DNA of 55,836 nucleotides from JAJTHJ01 sp046316025. Lineage in GTDB: Bacteria; Pseudomonadota; Gammaproteobacteria; Burkholderiales; Burkholderiaceae_F. Within the stretch, counting starts at the first letter, position 1. Each line of letters begins with the position of its first letter. The notes beneath the pieces are model-generated. The model was not told where the DNA came from. It made no database searches and worked only from the letters and a program-made list of their open reading frames with translations. The stretch spans positions 1 through 55,836 of the forward strand of contig JBKCXU010000017.1 of the NCBI GenBank assembly GCA_046316025.1. The letters run 5' to 3'. The translations under genes and the position numbers were made by a program. Positions 1 to 7,210 of the stretch are shown here, piece after piece.

Positions 1-906
1 CCACGGCGCCAGCCCGAAGTAGAGCAAGGCCGAGGCTGCCAGCATCGACAGCGACACGCGCATGCCGACGATCATCCCTGCGCCCACCAGCAGCACGCTG
101 GGCTCGAAGCCAAAGCCCACCAGCGGCTTGCCGCCCACCAGCATCAGGCCGCGCTCCGGCACCTGCTCCGGCAGATGCACGTTGAAGAGGTGCGTGCGCA
201 TCCACTCAAAGAAGCGGCCGAGCGCGACGAACTGGTCTTCCGCCGTGTTGAGCACCCCGACTACCGCGCCCACCACGAGCGAGGCCACCAGCGCATAGGC
301 CTTGCGCAGCGCCTCGCTGCCACGGCTGTAGAGACTGCGCAACGTGGTGGCGGCGGCGATGCCGGTGGGGAAGGGCAGTTGCTCCTGGTTGATCATCTGC
401 CGCTTGAGCGGGATCGCCAGAAACACGCCGAGCAGCCCGGTGGCGAGCGTGAAGGCGGCCACCACCGTCCACGGCTGGTGCCGATGCTCGGGGTCGAGGA
501 TCAGCAGTGCGCCGAAGGCCACCGCGATGGTCGAACCGGTCGAGTAGCCCGCCGCCGATGCGGTGGACTGCATGCAGTTGTTCTCCAGGATCGACATTTG
601 CGACAGGCGCCCGCCGCTCAACCCGCGCAGCCCGTTCCACAGCACATACGACATCACGCAGGCGGTGATCGCCACGCCAAAGGACCAGCCCACCTTCATC
701 GTCGTGTACAGGTTGGAGATCGACATCAGCATGCCGAGCGCCGCGCCCATCAGCACCGCGCGCAGCGTCAACTGCGGCATGCGGTCGCCCTGGTACTGCG
801 TCGTGACCCAGTGGCGGTCTTTCTCTTCCGGCGACGCATCGGCCGGCAGCGGCGTGAAGACGGGCGGGACGAGGTCGGCGGGCGAGTCGGTGCTGGCGTG
901 CGGCAT
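1..906 (-). CDS. OPT family oligopeptide transporter, N-terminal part (runs off the window)
   Basis: The minus-strand frame is open from the ATG at 906 to the window edge, giving about 302 residues and no stop, so only the N-terminal half is present. After a polar N-terminus of about 45 residues (starting MPHASTDSP) there are repeated hydrophobic membrane segments, and the stretch around residues 60-75 (SNLYTTMKVGW) and the later PFPTGIAAA motif are typical of the OPT family, which moves oligopeptides or metal chelates across the inner membrane. A GAGG lies about 11 nt before the ATG; an in-frame TTG further upstream (about 990) is a weaker alternative. The gene is divergent from the SYLF gene with a 164-nt gap. 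Family assignment is firm; substrate is unknown. Confidence 0.88.
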   Translation of the reverse strand, partial: MPHASTDSPADLVPPVFTPLPADASPEEKDRHWVTTQYQGDRMPQLTLRAVLMGAALGMLMSISNLYTTMKVGWSFGVAITACVMSYVLWNGLRGLSGGRLSQMSILENNCMQSTASAAGYSTGSTIAVAFGALLILDPEHRHQPWTVVAAFTLATGLLGVFLAIPLKRQMINQEQLPFPTGIAAATTLRSLYSRGSEALRKAYALVASLVVGAVVGVLNTAEDQFVALGRFFEWMRTHLFNVHLPEQVPERGLMLVGGKPLVGFGFEPSVLLVGAGMIVGMRVSLSMLAASALLYFGLAPW

Positions 907-1070
907 GGCGGTGGGAACCTCGAACAAGAGCGCGGGCGTCAGCGTCGGCTGCCCGTGCCACCGCGTGTTGACGTGGGTCAACGGGCGCAACCGGGAGAGT
1001 AAGCTCGCCGCCCCACGCGCCGGCAGATCTGCTTGCGCGAGGCTTACGTCAACCAAAGGGAACTCACGAA

Positions 1071-1634
1071 ATGAAACTGCACACCCTGCTCACCGGCGCG
1101 CTGGTCGCGCTGTCCCTCGTCGCCGGCGGTGCCTCCGCGCAGACGGAAAAGGAAAAGAAGCAAGGCGAGGTCAAGAAGGCCACGGCCGCCAGTCTCGAGA
1201 AGTTCTACAAGGCCAGCCCCGAACTCAAGGCCGCGGTCGCCAAAGCACCCGGCTATGCGGTCTTTACCTCCTACGGCCTGAGCTTCCTGATCGGCGGCGC
1301 CGGCGGCAGCGGCCTCGTGCACAACAACAAGACCGGCAAGAACGTCTTCATGGACATGGCGCAGGCGAGCGTGGGCGTGCAGATCGGCGCCAGCGAGACC
1401 GACACGCTGATCGTCTTCAAGAACGCCGCGGCGATGGAGAAGTTCATCAAGGACGGCTGGACCTACGGCGGTGGCGCCAGCGCGCAGGCCGGCGCAGCCG
1501 GCAAGACCGCGGGCGGCGGCGCCGGTGAGAACGTGATCGCCGACGCCGTGTACTACACCTACAGCAAGAACGGCTTCCAGGCCGGCGGCGCAGTAGCCGG
1601 CACCAAGTTCTGGAAGTCGGATTCGCTGAACTGA
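1071..1634 (+). CDS. secreted SYLF/Ysc84-domain lipid-binding protein
   Basis: The 187-residue product begins with a clear Sec signal peptide (MKLHTLLTGALVALSLVAG, cleavage likely after ASA at about residue 23). The mature part matches the SYLF (Ysc84) domain: a helical start with KASPELKAAVAKAPGYAVF, followed by Gly-rich strands (LIGGAGGSGLV) and the C-terminal AVYYTYSKNGFQAGGAV and KFW elements. In bacteria these are periplasmic or envelope proteins thought to bind lipids; no enzymatic role is established. AAGGGA lies about 10 nt before the ATG. It is a single-gene unit, closed by a strong terminator at 1664-1698. Confidence 0.88.
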   Translation: MKLHTLLTGALVALSLVAGGASAQTEKEKKQGEVKKATAASLEKFYKASPELKAAVAKAPGYAVFTSYGLSFLIGGAGGSGLVHNNKTGKNVFMDMAQASVGVQIGASETDTLIVFKNAAAMEKFIKDGWTYGGGASAQAGAAGKTAGGGAGENVIADAVYYTYSKNGFQAGGAVAGTKFWKSDSLN

Positions 1635-1663
1635 TCTCCGCGCGCCCTGCGCACAACACCGAA

Positions 1664-1698
1664 CCCGTGGCCCGGCGCTGCCGGCCCACGGGTTTTTT
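1664..1698 (+). terminator. rho-independent terminator of the SYLF gene
   Basis: A 13-bp stem with one mismatch (CCCGTGG/CCACGGG outer part, CCGGC/GCCGG inner part) with a 3-nt loop is followed directly by six T residues. It begins 30 nt after the SYLF stop codon. Confidence 0.88.
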
Positions 1699-2021
1699 GT
1701 TGCGCAGTGCGCGGTGGTTTTTCCTCGACGGCTTGCCGGCGAGAGTGGCTCCGGCGGTCGAGCACGAACCCAGCGAGTGCGCAAGTCGCGCCACTCGCGC
1801 TTGCATCGGCTCCGCGCAGACCGCGCGCCGCACCCGCATCTCGATAACGCATTCGCGGCTTTGCTACGCGTTCGCGGGGTGGCTGCGTCGAATATTCATG
1901 CGCTTGGTCGCGCTTCGCGGGTTAGCGTGCGCACGCGCCGTCGCTCAACGCGCGGCGGCGCGGGGTCGAGCCGCGCGCCCCGCATCCGCCAATGCCGCGG
2001 CCCTCGGAAAGGAAGCACCGC
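1699..2021. other. 323-nt intergenic stretch, no gene recognised
   Basis: No convincing coding frame is seen between the SYLF terminator and the 98-aa gene. The one structure visible is a perfect 7-bp inverted repeat, GCGAGTG at 1773-1779 with CACTCGC at 1792-1798, separated by 12 nt. It has no T-run and its role is unknown. The promoter of the downstream two-gene pair should lie here, but no clear -35/-10 pair stands out. Confidence 0.5.
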
Positions 2022-2318
2022 ATGGCCACCCGCGCAGCAACCGTATCGCTCGACAGCTTGGGCAAATCCATCGACAAGGCCGTCGTCCTTGCCGGCAAAC
2101 GCTACGGCGTCGGCTTCGGCAGCGACAACGTCATCCACAACTGGGAGATCCTGGGCCGCGTGCTGCGCGAGCTGGGCAACCTCAAGCCCGGCGGCGAGCT
2201 CGACGTTGCCAGCGGCCTGGCGCGCGCCGCGGGACTGAAAGGCACGCCGGTGGCGACCAAGATCGGCAAGGACATCCTGGTTGGCGTCATCGCCCGCGAC
2301 ATCGGCGTGCGCTTCTGA
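2022..2318 (+). CDS. 98-aa protein of unknown function, first gene of a pair
   Basis: The ATG at 2022 is chosen because GGAAAGGAAG stands 6-7 nt upstream; an in-frame ATG at 1992 would add ten residues but has no comparable site. The product (MATRAATVSLDSLGKSIDKAV...) is a soluble, mildly basic protein with no signal peptide, no membrane segment and no cysteine. It has an even mix of small hydrophobic and charged residues and a Gly-rich middle (GKRYGVGFGSDNV). I do not recognise a family. It sits 13 nt before the Cys-rich gene, so the two are probably co-transcribed and may work together. Confidence 0.65.
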   Translation: MATRAATVSLDSLGKSIDKAVVLAGKRYGVGFGSDNVIHNWEILGRVLRELGNLKPGGELDVASGLARAAGLKGTPVATKIGKDILVGVIARDIGVRF

Positions 2319-2331
2319 AGCGGGAGGTTCC

Positions 2332-2778
2332 ATGGCGCAACGCGCAGGCCCGTCCCCGCCCGCCGGCGCCGGCTACGACTGTCCGAGTGCGCAGCCCGAC
2401 ATGCCGGGCGCGCGGCCCTTTGGCGTCATCTCCGGCACGGCGGGCGAGACGCGGATCGCCTTCTTCAAGCGATCCGCGCTCGACAACTTCGACTGGCGCG
2501 AGCGCTTTGGCACCACCGACGCTACGCGGCTCTTCCGCTTTGGCGCCCGCTGCGAGGAAGGCGGCTGCCAGCACTACGACGGCCACCAGTGCAGCCTCGG
2601 CGAGCGCGTCGTCCAGGGCTTGGCGCCCGTGGTCGACGCACTGCCGCCCTGCCTGATCCGCAACCGCTGCCGCTGGTACGCCGAGCAGGGCGGCGAAGTC
2701 TGCCGCCGCTGCCCGCAGGTGGTCACCATGATCCCGCAGGCGGACACGCCGCTGAACGCGGTGGCGGCGCCGCGGTAG
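2332..2778 (+). CDS. 148-aa cysteine-rich protein of unknown function (possible metal or Fe-S protein)
   Basis: The ATG at 2332 follows a GGGAGG site by 6 nt. The protein has eight cysteines at about residues 17, 74, 79, 87, 107, 113, 124 and 127, mostly in the second half, as C-x4-C-x7-C, then C-x5-C-R-W and a closing C-x2-C-P-Q-V-V-T. His81 and His85 lie among them. This spacing suggests that a metal or an iron-sulfur cluster is held, but that is inference. No signal peptide or membrane segment is visible. The layout resembles conserved hypothetical proteins with an RCRW...CP-VVT ending that I believe occur in cyanobacteria and proteobacteria; I cannot name a function. It follows the 98-aa gene by 13 nt. 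Confidence 0.75.
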   Translation: MAQRAGPSPPAGAGYDCPSAQPDMPGARPFGVISGTAGETRIAFFKRSALDNFDWRERFGTTDATRLFRFGARCEEGGCQHYDGHQCSLGERVVQGLAPVVDALPPCLIRNRCRWYAEQGGEVCRRCPQVVTMIPQADTPLNAVAAPR

Positions 2779-2797
2779 CGGGCGGGCCGACGAGGTG

Positions 2798-2850
2798 GCC
2801 CTCGCCCGCATCAGCGGGAGAGGGCGGCCGTGCAGCGGCCGGGTGAGGGC
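2798..2850. repeat. REP-like hairpin repeat (GCGGGAGAGGG type)
   Basis: Positions 2798-2809 pair with 2814-2825 as a 12-bp stem with a single mismatch and a 4-nt loop. A GCCG-rich segment and GGGTGAGGGC complete the unit. Inverted units ending in GCGGGAGAGGG are scattered widely between genes in high-GC proteobacteria. Only this copy is visible here, so the repeat status rests on that general knowledge. Confidence 0.5.
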
Positions 2851-3014
2851 ATGGGCGCTGCGGTCCGGTACGTCGCCGCTATTGGGGACCGACATGGCAC
2901 GCATACGCGGAGCGGACCGGACGATCGGTTCGCTGTGCGGTAAGACCGGCTTTGAACTTCAGTCCTTATGCGGGGGCGCACTAGCTACGCTTGCGACTTT
3001 TCGAAGCTGATGCA

Positions 3015-3314
3015 ATGCGCCAAGTACCCTATCCCACGCCCGGAGAAGTTCTGCGCACCGAGTTTCTCGAACCGATGGGCATCTCCCATTACCGGCTGGC
3101 GCGCGCCATCGGCGCGCCGCAGGTGCGGATCGGGCAGATCGTCGCATGCACGCGCGCGATCAGCGTCGACACGGGCTTGCGCCTGTCGCGTTACTTCGGC
3201 TTGAACGACGGCTTCTGGGTCGGTCGGCAACTGGACTACGACGCGGCGGTGGCCAAGGATCGGCTTACCGCCGAACTCGATCGAATCACCCCGCATGAGA
3301 TCGAAGCGGCGTAG
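3015..3314 (+). CDS. higA: HigA-type antitoxin (XRE helix-turn-helix), apparently without its toxin
   Basis: The 99-residue product has the HigA/VapI layout: an N-terminal YPTPGEVLRTEFLEPMGIS lead followed by a helix-turn-helix of about 45 residues (YRLARAIG, then VRIGQIVACTRAIS). The C-terminal RLSRYFGLNDGFWVGRQ segment is a hallmark of the family. Such proteins bind and repress their own promoter and neutralise a HigB ribonuclease normally encoded just upstream. Here the upstream 230 nt contain a REP-like repeat and no HigB-like frame, and downstream is an unrelated gene. It is therefore an orphan or a relic. The start at 3015 has GAAG 7 nt upstream; an in-frame ATG at 2991 adds eight residues. 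Confidence 0.85.
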   Translation: MRQVPYPTPGEVLRTEFLEPMGISHYRLARAIGAPQVRIGQIVACTRAISVDTGLRLSRYFGLNDGFWVGRQLDYDAAVAKDRLTAELDRITPHEIEAA

Positions 3315-3441
3315 CGAGTTGCCGGCCTGCTGCTGCGGCAACGCCGTGGAGAAGCGCAAGCCGACGTCGGGTCGTTCGGTACCCGACAAAAAATGCGAGC
3401 CTGGCCCGTTTAGTTCTTTTCACGCCTTATCTTTGGCTGCG

Positions 3442-4422
3442 TTACAAGTCGCGCTCGAAGAGAAGTATGGAACTCGAATCTGACTGAGGCACGAACGAGC
3501 CGCGTTTTGCTGTCAGGCCGAGCTGGCGCATTGCCTTTCCTAATGAAGATAAGTAGTCTTCCATCGGGCTAGCCTCTACCAGTCTCTGCAGCTCACGGCC
3601 AGCCTGCGTGAAGATTAGAGAAAAAATCTGCGCGCTACTCAAGGTCACACCGCCCAGTTCGAGGAAAACTCCGTTGTTCGTAAGAATCACTCTGCGTTTG
3701 TCCGGATTTTCGACCTGAAGTGGAGCCGGGAAACTCTTAACAAGTCCATCGCCGTGAAGTAGTAGGCCTGCATCCCGAAGAGTGAGAATCGCCTCAAAAC
3801 TGAACCCATAAGGTTTCAGTGCTGTGTTTATGTCATTTCCCGGGAGCGCGATCCATCCGTCGGTCATCGCAAGGCTGCAGGCCTGTCTAAATAACTCGGC
3901 CTCGCGCCTAGAGAGTTTTTTCAATGTTTCTAAGGTTCTGAGTCCGAAAGAGCCGGGCTTTGAAATCTCTCCTGCCAGAACCTTTCCCCATAGTGCTTGC
4001 ATGTCGGTTTCACAGACGTCCTCGGCGTCTTGAAAGAACTTTCGACGCCAGTCAGCGCTGACGGGTTCCGGAGAGACGGTAACGGGAAGTGCAAGCCTGG
4101 CCTGCTCTGCAATCTCTTCTACGTTTAACTGTCCTTCTATCTCGCGCGCGAGCAGTCTCTGGCGTGCTCGTTGAGCGAGGTTCGGATCAGTCTGCGCTAG
4201 CAGCGAGATTCGCTGCTCAATAGCATTCGCCTTGATAAGGTGAGCTTCAACCTCAGCCTCCGCTTCCGCCCTCGCCAAAGTCTTTAGCTCGTGCGCCTTC
4301 GCCTCGGCTTGAGTTCTTATGCTGCGTGGACGATATGCGGTTCCGATCGCCGCCGAGACGACGTCGACAAGTTTTGTGAGCGGTTGACTAAGGCCCGCTA
4401 AGTCTTTGATTTCGAGAGGCAT
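3442..4422 (-). CDS. DUF2806 domain protein in a low-GC islet
   Basis: The 326-residue product matches the DUF2806 family. It has an N-terminal helical part rich in Ala, Glu and Lys (about residues 35-85, likely coiled coil), an RQRLLAREIEGQLNVEEIAEQA segment, and a C-terminal alpha/beta part with DDVC-like DAEDVCETDMQALWGKVLAGE followed by LRTLETLKKLS. There is no signal peptide or membrane segment. Base composition is clearly lower in GC than every neighbour, with codons such as AGA, ATA and TTA-type choices that the rest of the window avoids, which points to recent acquisition. Members of this family turn up in mobile and defence-rich regions, but no activity is established. Confidence 0.8.
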   Translation of the reverse strand: MPLEIKDLAGLSQPLTKLVDVVSAAIGTAYRPRSIRTQAEAKAHELKTLARAEAEAEVEAHLIKANAIEQRISLLAQTDPNLAQRARQRLLAREIEGQLNVEEIAEQARLALPVTVSPEPVSADWRRKFFQDAEDVCETDMQALWGKVLAGEISKPGSFGLRTLETLKKLSRREAELFRQACSLAMTDGWIALPGNDINTALKPYGFSFEAILTLRDAGLLLHGDGLVKSFPAPLQVENPDKRRVILTNNGVFLELGGVTLSSAQIFSLIFTQAGRELQRLVEASPMEDYLSSLGKAMRQLGLTAKRGSFVPQSDSSSILLFERDL

Positions 4423-4511
4423 CGACGCTGCTCTGAGATAAATATTGCTATCACGCCTGTACTGACTTGCCGCGCAAGCCGCGACGCACTACTTCTTTCG
4501 GTCGGAAGCCA

Positions 4512-4847
4512 TCACCCACACGCCCCCGTATACCCGCAAGCCGTACAAAACTCGCACCCGTCCCGCTTGATCATCGCCGCCGCGTGGCAGCTCGGGCAGA
4601 CCTTGCCCTTGACGGGCGAGGTCTCGTGGCTGATGTGCTCCTGCGCCATGTCGGGCACCGCCAGGATGCCGGCTGCTTGCAGCGCGCGGCCTTCGTCGTC
4701 CAGCAGGCCCAGCACCTTGTAGCGGTGCAGTAGCAGCGTGGCGATGTAGGCCACGGTGCTCGGGTACATCGCGGAGCGGTCTTCGCCGGGGACCGGCGCC
4801 CAAAACTCGCCGTTCTGCTCGCCAAAGTTGAGCAGCTTCTTGGGCAA
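4512..4847 (-). pseudogene. nrdJ: 3' remnant of a class II (B12-dependent) ribonucleotide reductase gene
   Basis: The 111 remaining codons end in a zinc-ribbon tail (VCPSCHAAAMIKRDGCEFCTACGYTG) that closes adenosylcobalamin-dependent ribonucleotide reductases, which are normally several hundred residues longer. Reading upstream, the homologous part begins near PKKLLNFGEQ. The frame then meets a TGA only 20-odd nt further up, just inside the end of the IS110 element. No 5' part of the gene is found on the other side of the element, so insertion was followed or accompanied by loss of the rest. The stop codon overlaps a short ATG frame (TGATG at 4514-4510) that breaks after seven codons, possibly the start of a lost coupled gene. 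Confidence 0.7.
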
Positions 4848-4861
4848 AAGGGGTCGCCCAT

Positions 4862-5284
4862 TAGCCGACTCCTGTCAAGTGGGTAAGCGAAAGCGGGGCG
4901 CGTCCTGCGTGCCGCTTTTGCTCGCCACATCCGACCGCGGGCGCGCCCGTTGTCTCTTTCGACGGGTTGCGGCCACGAGCCGCACCAGCCACCCATCTGG
5001 ATCAAGCCGCGCACTGTTCGTGCCCTGCGCCGCCCTGGCCGCCAACGGCGGCCCCAGAGAATCCTCGGTTCCTCACCGCGTCCACACCTTGCCATCGTTT
5101 GCAGGCGACGGCCACAGGTTCAAGAGCGACCGCCAGCGGCGGTGCCAGGCCCTTCGGGGCTCGCGGCGAAGGCGTCTCGTTCATGATGTGTCGTCAGGGT
5201 GAGGGCGGCTGCGGCAGCCACTCAGGCTCGCGGGTTGTTCCCAGGCCCCTTTCCGGCCTCGCCGCGCCGCCCTCGTGACTCGTC
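4862..5284 (-). ncRNA. candidate bridge-RNA region of the IS1111 element
   Basis: Recent work shows that IS110-family elements encode a structured bridge RNA in their non-coding end; for IS1111 members this is the side after the transposase. This 420-nt stretch has no credible gene but holds several stems: an 11-bp stem with one G-U pair (4886-4896 with 4912-4922, 15-nt loop), a perfect 7-bp stem GGCCGCC/GGCGGCC at 5037-5053, and a 6-bp stem at 5129-5143. I could not identify the target-binding and donor-binding loops. The RNA call is inference from family, position and structure. Confidence 0.4.
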
Positions 5285-6331
5285 CTATCCGCGCGCCGCT
5301 TCCGGCCCGAAAGCACGCCCCACGTCGAAGGCCACGCCGTCGCGCATCACGAAGTAGCAGGCGCGCGCCAGCTTGTGCGCCACCGCCTTGAGCGCCACCA
5401 GCCGATGCTTGCTGCGCCGCTCTTTGCGCTCGTAGTAGCGCTTGATCGTCGCGTTGTAGCGGATCGCAAAGTTCGCCGCCTCGATGAAGGCCCAGGCCAG
5501 GAACGGATTGCCGTTCTTGGTGTTGCCGCGCCCCTTGGTCTTGCCGTTGCTGACCCATTGACTGCCCACGCAGCGGCAGTACGAGGCGAATTGGCCCACC
5601 CGTGCGAAGCGCCCGATGTCGCCCGTCTCCAGTGCGATGGTCAACGCCAGCACCTTGCCGATGCCGTCGACGGTCTGCAAGCCCCGGTAGGCCGCGGCCA
5701 TGGACGAGGCCAGCGTGGCGCGCAGCACCTCGGCCTCGATGCGCTCGAGCTGCTGCTGCACGCACTGGATGACCGCGACGTTCGCCGCCAGCGCCAGGCG
5801 CTGCTCGGGCAATACCGGCAGGCTGGCCAGTTGCTCCTCGTCCAGTCGCTTGACCGCGTGGGCGGTAGTACTACTGCCCAGGTTGCGAGCCAGCAGGTTC
5901 TGTACCCCGAGCACTTGCTGCGTGCGGCATTGCACCAGCTGCATCCGCTTGCGCAACAAGTCGCGCACGGCGCGCTGCTCGCGCGGGTAGATATGCGCCT
6001 GCGGCAGCAGTCCCAGCCGCAGCAGGTGCGCCAGCCAGCGTGCGTCGTGTTCGTCGCCCGCGTACTTCAAGCCCTCGTAGGTACGCACCGCCGAGGTGTT
6101 GACCAGCACCACCGGGAAACCCTGCTCCTGCAAGCCATCGACCAGCCAGTACCAGTTGTAGGTCGATTCCACGGCCACCGCTTTCAACTCGCCCCGATAC
6201 GGGGCCAACGCCGACACGACTTCCTCCAACCGGTTCGGCAGCCGTCGCTGCAGCAAGACGCGGTCGTGCTCGTCGAGCACCACCGCCACGCCATTGTTCG
6301 CATGCAGATCGATCGCGCCATACACTGTCAT
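5285..6331 (-). CDS. IS110-family (IS1111 subgroup) transposase
   Basis: The 348-residue protein starts at the ATG at 6331, preceded by AAGGAGAG; an upstream extension of 15 codons lacks a site. The N-terminal RuvC-like DEDD domain shows Asp8 in YGAIDLHANN, Glu55 in AVAVESTYNW, and Asp93/Asp96 in KYAGDEHDARWLAHLL. The C-terminal transposase domain (about residues 225-290) has VDGIGKVLALTIALETGDI, FASYCRCVG and the SNGKTKGRGNTKNGN block with the conserved serine. Length is usual for the family and the frame is intact, so the element may be active. Family recombinases work with an element-encoded guide RNA. Confidence 0.93.
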   Translation of the reverse strand: MTVYGAIDLHANNGVAVVLDEHDRVLLQRRLPNRLEEVVSALAPYRGELKAVAVESTYNWYWLVDGLQEQGFPVVLVNTSAVRTYEGLKYAGDEHDARWLAHLLRLGLLPQAHIYPREQRAVRDLLRKRMQLVQCRTQQVLGVQNLLARNLGSSTTAHAVKRLDEEQLASLPVLPEQRLALAANVAVIQCVQQQLERIEAEVLRATLASSMAAAYRGLQTVDGIGKVLALTIALETGDIGRFARVGQFASYCRCVGSQWVSNGKTKGRGNTKNGNPFLAWAFIEAANFAIRYNATIKRYYERKERRSKHRLVALKAVAHKLARACYFVMRDGVAFDVGRAFGPEAARG

Positions 6332-6619
6332 CGCCGCTCTCCTTCGGGGCCTCTGCCCGTTGCACTTCGCACACAACGAACATACGCCCGGTCGGAGAGC
6401 CGGCTAGATGATTCTCACGCTGCGCGCGGCCCTGAGCGTGGCCGTTGCGGCCACGGCGCCCGGCGGTATCCCGCCGCTGGGCATCGGGGGATCCGAGCCT
6501 GGGAGTAAATCTCTACTGCGCGCCCCGATACCGCGCCTGCGCTGCTCGCCGCACCACTCCGTACGGGTGCGCTGCTCGGCGCGGCCTCGGGTCGCTCGCT
6601 ACGACTTCCTCTCAAGCTC

Positions 6620-7075
6620 TCAGTGGATCTCAAGCCGCTTCGTCGGTGTGGCGACTCTCTTGGGCAGCGTGAGCTTCAACACGCCGTCTTCGAACACGGC
6701 GTCGGCACCGGTTTCGGTCACGTCGGCCGGCAGATCGAAGCTGCGCGCATAGCTTGCCGCATGCCGCTCCGTGTAGAGCAGCTTCTCGCCTTCCTTGACC
6801 GGCGTTTCGGTCGCGCTTTCGGCGGTGATCGCCACCCGCGGGCCGTCGATCGAGACGTTGATGTCTTCCTTCTTCACGCCGGGCATGTCGACGGCGACCA
6901 TGAAGCGGTCGCCCTGGTCGAGCACGTCCATCCGTGCGCGGGTGAGCGCCGGCATTTCGCCATGGCGCGCGGGCAGCCACTCGGGCATGCCCCACATATC
7001 GTTCAGAAAGTCGTCGAACATCGAACTCATCCCCATGAGCTCGCGACGACATGGGGTTACGAGCGGGGTCTTCAT
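6620..7075 (-). CDS. small heat-shock protein, Hsp20/alpha-crystallin family
   Basis: The 151-residue product has an N-terminal arm with FDDFLNDMWGMPEWL and an alpha-crystallin domain from about residue 48 (MDVLDQGDRFMVAVDMPGVKKEDINVSIDG), ending with GVLKLTLPKR and a short tail. This is the standard layout of bacterial Hsp20 holdases, which bind unfolding proteins in the cytoplasm. The start at 7075 follows CAGGAGA; upstream in-frame codons have no site. A sigma-32-like promoter is visible at 7143-7171, which fits heat induction. It is a single-gene unit beside nrdR. Confidence 0.92.
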   Translation of the reverse strand: MKTPLVTPCRRELMGMSSMFDDFLNDMWGMPEWLPARHGEMPALTRARMDVLDQGDRFMVAVDMPGVKKEDINVSIDGPRVAITAESATETPVKEGEKLLYTERHAASYARSFDLPADVTETGADAVFEDGVLKLTLPKRVATPTKRLEIH

Positions 7076-7142
7076 GATGGTCTCCTGTGCGGAGCCGGTT
7101 CCCAACTCGCCCGAGCCGGGTCTTCCGACCGGCTCCATGCTC

Positions 7143-7171
7143 AATGTAGGACTGGCCGCGGCGGCTTCAAG
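7143..7171 (-). promoter_or_regulatory. sigma-32-like heat-shock promoter of hsp20
   Basis: Read on the minus strand, CTTGAA (7171-7166) matches the sigma-32 -35 element exactly, and CCTACATT (7150-7143) is a partial match to CCCCATNT after a 15-nt spacer. It lies about 68 nt upstream of the hsp20 ATG. The -10 match is imperfect, so this is a good candidate only. Confidence 0.45.
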
Positions 7172-7210
7172 CGCGCCGCCGACGGACGGGCGGCGCGCCG
7201 TTGACGCCGG

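Larger units (their letters stand above)
4862..6406 (-). mobile_element. IS110-family insertion sequence, IS1111 subgroup
   Basis: The element contains one DEDD transposase and a 420-nt non-coding region on the transposase 3' side. Matching subterminal inverted repeats are visible: TAGCCGACTC-CTG at 4862-4874 and, on the other strand, TAGCCGGCTCTCCG at 6406-6393. Such subterminal repeats and a long 3' non-coding side are marks of the IS1111 subgroup; classical IS110 members lack the repeats. The true tips probably lie a few bases outside these repeats and cannot be fixed without an empty site. No target duplication is expected in this family. It interrupts or abuts the nrdJ remnant. Confidence 0.75.

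Noticed and set aside
2779..3014. A HigB toxin gene upstream of the antitoxin
   Set aside because: All three forward frames were read; none shows HigB features, and the region is occupied by a REP-like hairpin.
4571..5095. Minus-strand frame that spans the IS end and the nrdJ remnant
   Set aside because: It crosses the element boundary in a different frame from nrdJ and has Arg/Thr-rich content with no family features.
6407..6619. 5' part of nrdJ on the far side of the IS element
   Set aside because: Translations of the minus strand give Arg/Ser/Pro-rich text with stops and nothing like a ribonucleotide reductase; no gene is recognised in this 213-nt stretch.
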